DNA from: an uncultured Bacteroidota bacterium
GTDB taxonomy: Bacteria > Bacteroidota > Bacteroidia > Bacteroidales > SZUA-534
Assembly (NCBI GenBank): GCA_937900725.1
Contig: CALCFP010000440.1
Span: 1-5,607 of the forward strand
Length of the DNA stretch: 5,607 nt
Direction of reading: 5' to 3'
Numbering within the stretch: position 1 is the stretch's first letter; each line of letters begins with the position of its first letter. Position numbers and translations under genes: made by a program. The notes under the pieces are model-generated. The model made no database searches and was not told the origin of the DNA. It worked only from the letters and a program-made list of their open reading frames with translations. Positions 1-5,124 of this stretch are shown here, in pieces.

Positions 1-162
1 GAAGGAAGGGCTCGCCATTCATGCCAGGGCTTTGCTGTCGATGGCGTAGGCTATGTTACGTGCGGAGTCAACGGTGGCGATTATACTAAAGACGAGAATT
101 TCCTTGACGATATCTATATATTCAACCCTCAGGAAGATTACAACCGACGCGAAGATATGTAG
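1..162 (+). CDS. Kelch-repeat protein, C-terminal fragment (5' end outside window)
   Basis: Only the last 53 codons are present, read from base 1 to a TAG at 160-162. The peptide has the shape of a Kelch blade: a hydrophobic strand (GFAVDGVGYVTCG), a short glycine/asparagine turn, then DDIYIFNP, the strand that ends with an aromatic residue. It lines up with the last blade of the next gene: EGRARHSCQGF against EGPSRYSATGF, DDIYIFNPQEDYNRR against DDVWCFSPNEKYNWR. The two are therefore almost certainly paralogues, and this one is probably also an exported lipoprotein, although its signal peptide is not in view. Kelch blades form beta-propellers that bind proteins or glycans; no ligand can be inferred here. 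A strong terminator follows 20 bases after the stop. Confidence 0.85.
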   Translation, partial: EGRARHSCQGFAVDGVGYVTCGVNGGDYTKDENFLDDIYIFNPQEDYNRREDM

Positions 163-182
163 ATTCCCAATTGTATGATATG

Positions 183-219
183 AAAGGGAAATCTACCAAA
201 CCGTCGATTTCCCTTTTTT
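183..219 (+). terminator. intrinsic terminator after the upstream Kelch gene
   Basis: A perfect 11-bp stem (AAAGGGAAATC at 183-193 with GATTTCCCTTT at 206-216) encloses a 12-base loop and runs directly into more T residues (to 219). It sits 20 bases after the stop of the upstream gene, so it should end that transcript. The Kelch gene at 252 would then need its own start of transcription between about 217 and 251, or rely on read-through; I could not recognise a convincing promoter in that short AT-rich gap. Confidence 0.85.
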
Positions 220-251
220 ACATATAGTTAAGATACATAATAATATCCTTA

Positions 252-1307
252 ATGAAGAATACGTTTTTTTTGTTGGCTTTTGTACTTGTTGCCACATCTT
301 TCATCGGCTGTGAAGATGAAATCTATTATGGGAACTGGAAGGAGATATCCTCGCTAAGTACAAAGGGAAGGTCCAGCGCTTCTATGTTTGTCATCAACGA
401 CAAGGCTTATCTCGTTGGTGGCTATGGGTATTATTTAATAAACGTCTATTTTAATTCAACGTGGGCTTTTGATGTTGACGGATATTCATGGACCGAGTGT
501 GATTCAATGCCATGTGTTCCTCGTAAGTCTGGCGTCGCATTCTCAATAAATGGAAAAGGCTATTATTGCGGCGGCCTCAGTGCCGACGGCGCATATCATG
601 CCGAATTGTTTGAGTTCGACCCCTCACGTCCAGCCGGCTCACAGTGGAAGGAACTCTCGTCTGATCCGTTCCCCGAAGGCGGTTTCTATGAAGGTGTGGG
701 ATTTGCCATTGGTGATTGCGGATATGTTGGAACAGGCTTTAACGAACGTACGGGCATTTCTAATTCAATATTCAAGTTCGACCCTTCGAAGCCCGAAGGC
801 TCAAGATGGTCCAAGTCAGATACCGATAACAAGGCGATGCATCGTCATGGAGCTTGCGCCTTTGTCATTGGCAACAAGGCGTACATTATTGGCGGCAAGA
901 ACAATACCCATGAAGTCAAGCAGTTTGAGTGCTTCGATGCTTCAACAGAAAGAATCACCGTCATCAGCACTGATATGTTAAAGGATTTCAATGTTGATAT
1001 CCTATACAGATACAACGCAACTGCGTTTAGTATTGGCAACGACGGTTATATTACATGTGGTTTAAAGTTCACCGGCGAAGTATTGCGTGACACTTGGCGA
1101 TATACTCCTGACATTAACGATGGCAAGGGTTCTTGGCAGTTTATTGGCGATTTTGAAGGTCCAAGCCGTTATTCGGCAACAGGATTCTCGTATGGTGAAT
1201 TAGGCTTTGTGGTAGGAGGGCAGAACGGCTCATTCTCTACTAACTACAAGGATGATGTATGGTGTTTTTCGCCAAATGAAAAATACAATTGGCGCCCATC
1301 AAGATAA
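252..1307 (+). CDS. Kelch-repeat beta-propeller lipoprotein, probably cell-envelope
   Basis: A 351-residue protein. Residues 1-19 form a lipoprotein signal peptide (MKN, a hydrophobic core, then FIGC) with Cys20 as the likely lipidation site. The next residues are E-D-E; acidic residues just after the cysteine resemble the surface-export signal known for Bacteroidota lipoproteins, so outer-surface display is plausible but inferred. The rest reads as six Kelch blades, roughly residues 40-87, 91-139, 144-191, 197-236, 252-298 and 303-340. Each has a hydrophobic strand ending in a Gly pair or variant (YLVGG, YYCGG, YVGTG, YIIGG, YITCG, FVVGG) and later aromatic residues. Blades 2 and 3 share the spacer FDPS(R/K)PxGSxW. 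No catalytic residues are evident, so a binding role is likely with unknown ligand. It is a paralogue of the upstream fragment. The ATG at 252 is the only start that leaves a proper signal peptide; no Shine-Dalgarno is seen. Confidence 0.88.
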   Translation: MKNTFFLLAFVLVATSFIGCEDEIYYGNWKEISSLSTKGRSSASMFVINDKAYLVGGYGYYLINVYFNSTWAFDVDGYSWTECDSMPCVPRKSGVAFSINGKGYYCGGLSADGAYHAELFEFDPSRPAGSQWKELSSDPFPEGGFYEGVGFAIGDCGYVGTGFNERTGISNSIFKFDPSKPEGSRWSKSDTDNKAMHRHGACAFVIGNKAYIIGGKNNTHEVKQFECFDASTERITVISTDMLKDFNVDILYRYNATAFSIGNDGYITCGLKFTGEVLRDTWRYTPDINDGKGSWQFIGDFEGPSRYSATGFSYGELGFVVGGQNGSFSTNYKDDVWCFSPNEKYNWRPSR

Positions 1308-1317
1308 ACCCTGACTC

Positions 1318-1866
1318 ATGCCAGCCAACATCTTCGACATAGTAGTGCTGATCTTACTTGGCGTAGCCGCCATAACAGGTTTCTTCAAGGGCCTGATAAC
1401 AATGGTTACGTCGCTTGCCGCTCTGTTGCTTGGAGCCTGGCTGTCAATGAAGTTTTCGTATGTCACTGGCGGATTCCTTACAGGCAAGTTTAGCCTCGAT
1501 GGACAATATGTGACCACGTTGTCGTTCATTATCACATTTCTCATTGTGGTGATTGGCGTCCATCTGCTTGGCAAGACAATAGGCACTCTTGCAAAGGCTA
1601 TCGCGTTGGGCGGAATCGACAAGATTCTCGGAATGGTGTTCGGCATACTCAAAAGCGCTTTCATAATCAGCGCCATTGTGGCTGCGCTCAACTCGTTCAG
1701 GCCTTCATCGGAGTTGTTCAGCGACCAGTTTAAGGAGGATAGTTTCTGTTATGGATTGGTGCAGCCCATTGCCCCGTTCATTTTCAATCAACTCAATTTT
1801 GACATTGAAAGTCCAATGCCGTCTGACATTATGGATGCCATAGGCGATGAAGGGAAAATAATATAA
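1318..1866 (+). CDS. CvpA-family inner-membrane protein
   Basis: A 182-residue protein with four predicted membrane segments at about 6-23, 26-44, 65-85 and 103-124, followed by a soluble tail of about 58 residues. This layout and length fit the CvpA family (colicin V production protein). Family hallmarks are visible: the GFFKG turn between the first two helices (21-25) and the G-G-I-D-K-I-L-G-M-V-F-G stretch (98-109) leading into the fourth helix. E. coli CvpA is needed for colicin V production, but the biochemical role of the family is unresolved and nothing here suggests a bacteriocin locus. The start is 10 bases after the Kelch stop and its own stop is 26 bases before tyrS, so it is probably cotranscribed with tyrS and perhaps with the Kelch gene. 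The family call is firm; the function is not. Confidence 0.88.
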   Translation: MPANIFDIVVLILLGVAAITGFFKGLITMVTSLAALLLGAWLSMKFSYVTGGFLTGKFSLDGQYVTTLSFIITFLIVVIGVHLLGKTIGTLAKAIALGGIDKILGMVFGILKSAFIISAIVAALNSFRPSSELFSDQFKEDSFCYGLVQPIAPFIFNQLNFDIESPMPSDIMDAIGDEGKII

Positions 1867-1892
1867 TCAACATAATCTAAATTACTCATCTG

Positions 1893-3185
1893 ATGAATTT
1901 TATTGAAGAACTTACTTGGAGAGGCATGATACATCAAATGATGCCAGGTACAGAGGAATTGCTTGCTAAAGAGCAGGTTACAGCATATTTGGGTATAGAC
2001 CCTACTGCCGATTCGCTCCATATCGGACACCTTTGCGGAGTGATGATGCTTCGCCATTTCCAGCGTTGCGGACACAAGCCGCTTGCTCTTATCGGTGGAG
2101 CCACAGGCATGATTGGCGACCCTTCGGGCAAGAGTCAGGAGCGCAACCTGCTCGACGAAGATACTCTCCGTCACAATGTGGCTTGTATCAAGAAACAACT
2201 CTCAAAATTCCTCGACTTTGACAGCGATGCATCAAACAAGGCCGAACTGGTCAACAACTACGATTGGATGAAGGACTTTACTTTCCTTGATTTCGCCCGT
2301 GAAGTAGGAAAGCACATAACCGTTAACTACATGATGGCCAAGGAGTCGGTACAGAAGCGTCTTAACGGCGAGGCTCGCGACGGCTTGTCGTTTACCGAGT
2401 TCACATATCAGCTGCTTCAAGGCTACGACTTCCTTTACCTGAACGAGCACAAGAATTGCAAACTTCAGCTTGGCGGAGCCGACCAATGGGGCAACATCAC
2501 TACTGGCTCTGAACTTATCCGCCGCACTAACGGCAACGAGTGCTTCGCTCTTACATGCCCGCTTGTGACAAAGGCCGACGGCGGCAAGTTCGGCAAGACT
2601 GAGAGCGGCAACGTATGGCTAGATCCTGTCCGCACATCGCCTTACCAATTCTATCAGTTCTGGATAAACACTTCAGACGCCGATGCCGAGAAGTACATCA
2701 AGATATTCACTTCACTTTCAAAAGAGGAGGTGGAAAGTCTTATAGCCGAACAGGCTAAAGATCCAGGGTTGCGCCCGCTGCAGAAGCGTCTGGCAAAGGA
2801 AGTGACCATAATGGTTCATTCTGAAGAAGACTACAACATGGCAGTTGAGGCATCAAACATATTGTTCGGAAAATCAACAAAAGATAGCCTTTTGAAACTT
2901 GACGAGCGTACGTTCCTCGAGGTTTTTGCCGGAGTTCCTACATTTGAGGTAAGCAAGGCCGAAATTGAGCAAGGCATTGGCATGCTCGACCTTTTGGCCG
3001 AAAAAACGCAGGTGTTCCCTTCAAAGGGTGATTTGCGACGCACTGTTCAAGGTGGAGGATTCTCGATAAACAAGGAGAAAATAGATGCCGTAGATTTTAC
3101 GGTGACAGCCGACACATTGCTGAACGGAAAATATCTGTTGATTCAGAAAGGCAAAAAGAGTTATTCGCTGATAATCGCGAAATAG
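1893..3185 (+). CDS. tyrS: tyrosyl-tRNA synthetase (class I, bacterial TyrRS)
   Basis: A cytoplasmic enzyme of 430 residues, normal for the family, that charges tRNA-Tyr with tyrosine using ATP. The Rossmann domain carries the class I HIGH motif (H43-I-G-H46, in DPTADSLHIGHL) and GDPSGK (75-80). The tyrosine pocket signature YQLLQGYDF (172-180) supplies Tyr172, Gln176 and Asp179, and QLGGADQWGN (192-201) follows. The KMSKS loop is present as KFGKT (232-236), the form also found in the Geobacillus stearothermophilus enzyme. The C-terminal part from about residue 365 matches the S4-like tRNA-binding domain (FPSKGDLRRTVQGGGFSINKEK). All key residues look intact. The ATG at 1893 gives MNFIEELTWRGM, the usual N-terminus in Bacteroidales. 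No T-box or leader structure fits in the 26-base gap before it. An intrinsic terminator follows. Confidence 0.98.
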   Translation: MNFIEELTWRGMIHQMMPGTEELLAKEQVTAYLGIDPTADSLHIGHLCGVMMLRHFQRCGHKPLALIGGATGMIGDPSGKSQERNLLDEDTLRHNVACIKKQLSKFLDFDSDASNKAELVNNYDWMKDFTFLDFAREVGKHITVNYMMAKESVQKRLNGEARDGLSFTEFTYQLLQGYDFLYLNEHKNCKLQLGGADQWGNITTGSELIRRTNGNECFALTCPLVTKADGGKFGKTESGNVWLDPVRTSPYQFYQFWINTSDADAEKYIKIFTSLSKEEVESLIAEQAKDPGLRPLQKRLAKEVTIMVHSEEDYNMAVEASNILFGKSTKDSLLKLDERTFLEVFAGVPTFEVSKAEIEQGIGMLDLLAEKTQVFPSKGDLRRTVQGGGFSINKEKIDAVDFTVTADTLLNGKYLLIQKGKKSYSLIIAK

Positions 3186-3191
3186 ACCATA

Positions 3192-3224
3192 AAGCGGCGG
3201 CCAAATGGTCGCCGTTCTTTTTTT
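3192..3224 (+). terminator. intrinsic terminator after tyrS
   Basis: An 8-bp GC-rich stem (CGGCGGCC at 3195-3202 with GGTCGCCG at 3207-3214, one G-U pair) closes an AAAT loop. It is followed by TTC and seven T residues (3215-3224). It lies 9 bases after the tyrS stop and should separate the tyrS transcript from the gene at 3301. Confidence 0.92.
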
Positions 3225-3236
3225 GAATACCCCCGT

Positions 3237-3269
3237 TTTGCCTTTTTGCTGAAAAGATAGCTATCTTTA
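3237..3269 (+). promoter_or_regulatory. putative Bacteroidota-type promoter of the EEP gene
   Basis: The sequence shows TTTG at 3237-3240 and TATCTTTA at 3262-3269, separated by 21 bases. The known Bacteroidota sigma-ABfr consensus is TTTG near -33 and TAnnTTTG near -7; only the last base of the -7 box differs here (A for G). Transcription would start at about 3275-3280, giving a leader of roughly 20-25 bases to the ATG at 3301. Its position directly after a terminator supports the call. The -7 box is part of a perfect palindrome, listed separately. Confidence 0.6.
3253..3268. repeat. perfect 16-bp palindrome over the -7 box
   Basis: AAAGATAG (3253-3260) is followed without a spacer by its exact reverse complement CTATCTTT (3261-3268). 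The right half is most of the putative -7 element of the EEP gene. A palindrome with no loop suggests a binding site for a dimeric regulator rather than an RNA hairpin, but no regulator is encoded nearby and chance similarity to the -7 consensus could create it. Confidence 0.5.
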
Positions 3270-3300
3270 CCTATATATACACTCCACATCCGACATCTTA

Positions 3301-4410
3301 ATGCTGCGTAAACTCGTCAAACAGATTATTCTGATAATCAATGTGTGCTGCATTGTCTTGCTGTTTATGTCTGGGGCGGCCTGCTGGCTAAATCCTGCAA
3401 AACACACAATAATGGCGCTCATCGGACTAGGTTCTCCGGTGTTTGTCGTCGTCAACATTGCATTTGTGATATGGTGGGTTATATGCCGAAAAAAGTTATT
3501 GCTTCTTTCGCTATTGGCCTTGCTGCCTTTTGTGCCGCGCTATGTGGAGTTCCCGTTTAATATTGGCGGGGAAGTTCCCAATGGCCGCACAATAAGAATC
3601 ATGACTTACAATGCCCATAATTTTGGTCTTCACAAGTGGCCTTCACATAAGCAGGCAATGGCAGAAATGGTGGAGTTCGTGGGATGCGAGAATCTTGACA
3701 TTGCATGCTTTCAGGAGTATAGCACTGGTGACATGGAATTGCCTACACACGAAAGATTGAAAGAAAAATTCAAATATAGTCACCTGTACATTACTATGGA
3801 CACCTACAACCGAGGCGATATCCGAAACGGTCTGGCCACTTATAGCAATTATCCCATTGTTGGCTACAAGGATATCCTTTCTGACGGTGAAACAAGCAAC
3901 GCTATCATTTATACCGACATAAAGATTGGCGACGACACCATTCGCGTGTTTAATACGCATCTTCAGTCGAATAAGTTTTCGCCAGAGGAGTATCTGTTTA
4001 TAGAAAAGGTGAATATGCTCGATTCCGACGTTTATGACAAGGACAAAATCGATGAGAACAAACGTGGGCTTGAAGATGTCTATCATCGTATGCAGAGCGC
4101 ATATGAATGGCGTGTGAAACAGGCCGAGACATTGGCAGGTTATGCCAGCAACTCGCCATATCCAGTGGTTATTTGCGGCGATTTCAATGAGACACAGTCA
4201 TCGTATGTTTACCGATTGATAAGCAAGAAACACCATGATTCGCATCGAGTGGCAGGCAGAGGGTGGAAAAACACGTATTGCCGCTTTTTCCCCGGCTTGC
4301 GCATCGACTACATCATTTACGACAATCCGCTTAAGTGTCAAAACTTCAAGGTTCCTCAAGTCGATTACTCTGACCATAGGCCAGTCGTGGGCGAATACGT
4401 CATTAATTGA
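3301..4410 (+). CDS. membrane-anchored endonuclease/exonuclease/phosphatase (EEP) family protein
   Basis: A 369-residue protein. Residues 8-29, 36-60 and 66-78 are hydrophobic and form three likely membrane helices. Basic residues at the N-terminus (R3, K4, K7) and in the 62-65 loop (CRKK) point to the cytoplasm, which places the catalytic domain (about 97-369) in the periplasm. That domain has the full DNase I-like set: MTYNAHNFG (101-109, metal-binding Asn), Glu139 in FQEY, H220 in NTHL, D294 and N296 in GDFNE, D336 in RIDYI, and D358-H359 in SDHRP. Members cleave phosphodiester bonds in nucleic acids, phosphoinositides or sphingomyelin, usually with Mg2+; the substrate here cannot be read from sequence. 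A charged, probably helical stretch (about 226-276) separates the NTHL and GDFNE motifs. The gene is isolated by a terminator and putative promoter upstream, so it may be a single-gene transcript. Confidence 0.92.
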   Translation: MLRKLVKQIILIINVCCIVLLFMSGAACWLNPAKHTIMALIGLGSPVFVVVNIAFVIWWVICRKKLLLLSLLALLPFVPRYVEFPFNIGGEVPNGRTIRIMTYNAHNFGLHKWPSHKQAMAEMVEFVGCENLDIACFQEYSTGDMELPTHERLKEKFKYSHLYITMDTYNRGDIRNGLATYSNYPIVGYKDILSDGETSNAIIYTDIKIGDDTIRVFNTHLQSNKFSPEEYLFIEKVNMLDSDVYDKDKIDENKRGLEDVYHRMQSAYEWRVKQAETLAGYASNSPYPVVICGDFNETQSSYVYRLISKKHHDSHRVAGRGWKNTYCRFFPGLRIDYIIYDNPLKCQNFKVPQVDYSDHRPVVGEYVIN

Positions 4411-4416
4411 TGATGT

Positions 4417-4433
4417 ACAATAGCAACTATTGT
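4417..4433 (+). other. small AT-rich hairpin after the EEP gene
   Basis: ACAATAG (4417-4423) and CTATTGT (4427-4433) are exact inverted repeats around a CAA loop, 6 bases after the EEP stop. The stem is weak and no T-run follows, so it is not a standard terminator. It may protect the 3' end of the mRNA or give leaky termination. Its right arm is also the first unit of the heptamer array. Confidence 0.4.
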
Positions 4434-4483
4434 GTAATGTCAATTGTTCATCTGTCAATTGTCGATTGTGAATTGTCAATTTT
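4427..4483. repeat. degenerate heptamer array, consensus CAATTGT, about 8 units
   Basis: The stretch splits into units CTATTGT, GTAATGT, CAATTGT, TCATCTGT (8 bases), CAATTGT, CGATTGT, GAATTGT and CAATTTT. All but the last end in TGT and the period is 7 except for the one 8-base unit. Five units differ from the consensus by at most one base in the last half (4456-4483) and at 4441-4447. It fills most of the gap between the EEP gene and the PAP2-like gene and overlaps the -33 region of the putative promoter downstream. It could be slipped-strand repeat expansion that has since decayed. Confidence 0.7.
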
Positions 4484-4496
4484 CCCCCTAACTTTA
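4465..4496 (+). promoter_or_regulatory. putative Bacteroidota-type promoter of the PAP2-like gene and rnr
   Basis: TAACTTTA at 4489-4496 matches the TAnnTTTG -7 box except for its last base. ATTG at 4465-4468, 20 bases upstream, is a three-of-four match to the TTTG -33 box and lies within the heptamer array. The -7 box reads TAnCTTTACC, the same form as the one before the EEP gene. Transcription from about 4502-4506 would give a leader of some 20 bases to the GTG start at 4525. Confidence 0.5.
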
Positions 4497-4524
4497 CCAA
4501 TCAAATTCTGAAGAACTTGACATA

Positions 4525-5124
4525 GTGAACAAAGTATTCAATTTCATATCGGTAGCACTTCATCCGCTTTTTGTTACAGCGTTGGGAATGATGCTCTTAG
4601 TCTATAGGCTTATGCCAGGCACCATTCACACCCAATGGGTTTTAATATCTGTCTGTATCGGATATACTGTGCTGTTGCCGTTGGCTTTCATTTCATTGGC
4701 AAAAAGAATCGGCTTTATTGGAAGCCTGCGCAATATGCAACGTAAGGAACGCATCCTGTCGCTTGTAATTACAGGCATTTGCATCTATTCGTTCAGTTAT
4801 GTGATGAAAGGATGGCACACGCCCATAACAATGCAGTCCTTCGTTTTTGGAGCGGCTATAATGATATTCATTTCACTCATCCTGTCGACTTTTTCGCGCA
4901 TCAGCCTCCATTCCATAGGGTGGGGCGGACTTACGGCTCTTGTGTCCTATTTCTCATTCTCCCAACCTGACCTTTCGTGGCTGTTTGCTCTTGTGGTACT
5001 GCTGTCGGGCTTGGTGGGCACGGCACGCATCTATCTTGAAGAACATACCCCTCGGCAAATCTATTTCGGCTACTTGATAGGTTTTTTCACTATTTGGACA
5101 ACATTTGTAGTTAGGGCATTATGA
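4525..5124 (+). CDS. PAP2-like multi-pass membrane protein (degenerate phosphatase motifs)
   Basis: A 199-residue, strongly hydrophobic protein with about six membrane segments (near 12-28, 38-59, 76-94, 103-121, 151-166 and 179-197). It resembles the short Bacteroidota membrane proteins usually annotated as PAP2 (phosphatidic acid phosphatase type 2) family. The end of the PAP2 signature SRX5HX3D can be traced as ARIYLEEHTPRQ (167-178): Arg168 and His174 keep the right spacing, but Gln178 stands where Asp is usual. SRISLHSIGWGG (124-135) falls where PSGH is expected and has His129. The KX6RP motif is not clear; NMQRKER (70-76) is the nearest basic stretch. Activity on lipid phosphates is therefore doubtful. 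The start is GTG at 4525: a stop lies in frame at 4489-4491 and no ATG or TTG lies between. The stop overlaps the rnr start by 4 bases, implying coupled translation. Confidence 0.78.
   Translation: MNKVFNFISVALHPLFVTALGMMLLVYRLMPGTIHTQWVLISVCIGYTVLLPLAFISLAKRIGFIGSLRNMQRKERILSLVITGICIYSFSYVMKGWHTPITMQSFVFGAAIMIFISLILSTFSRISLHSIGWGGLTALVSYFSFSQPDLSWLFALVVLLSGLVGTARIYLEEHTPRQIYFGYLIGFFTIWTTFVVRAL

Noticed and set aside
550..981. 143-codon open frame inside the Kelch gene in another + frame
   Set aside because: It is wholly within a well-supported coding sequence, and its translation has no recognisable domain or signal.
1284..1291. TACAATTG as a -7 box for cvpA
   Set aside because: It fits five of the six fixed positions of TAnnTTTG, but no TTTG-like -33 box is found 19-21 bases upstream, so support is too weak.
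1270..1294. CGCCAA / TTGGCG inverted repeat at the end of the Kelch gene, as a terminator
   Set aside because: The stem has only 6 bp with a 13-base loop, lies inside the coding sequence, and no T-run follows.
1318..1866. A bacteriocin (colicin V type) locus around the CvpA protein
   Set aside because: No small double-glycine leader peptide, immunity protein or export ATPase is present nearby; CvpA proteins are widespread outside bacteriocin loci.
1867..1892. A T-box or other leader controlling tyrS
   Set aside because: The gap is only 26 bases and contains no stem-loop; a T-box leader would need well over 100 bases.
1788..2198. 136-codon - strand frame across the cvpA/tyrS junction
   Set aside because: It is antisense to two conserved genes and its translation resembles no family I know; the tyrS frame has intact catalytic motifs.
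3643..4086. 147-codon - strand frame antisense to the EEP gene
   Set aside because: The + strand frame carries all EEP catalytic motifs; the antisense product shows no coherent domain.
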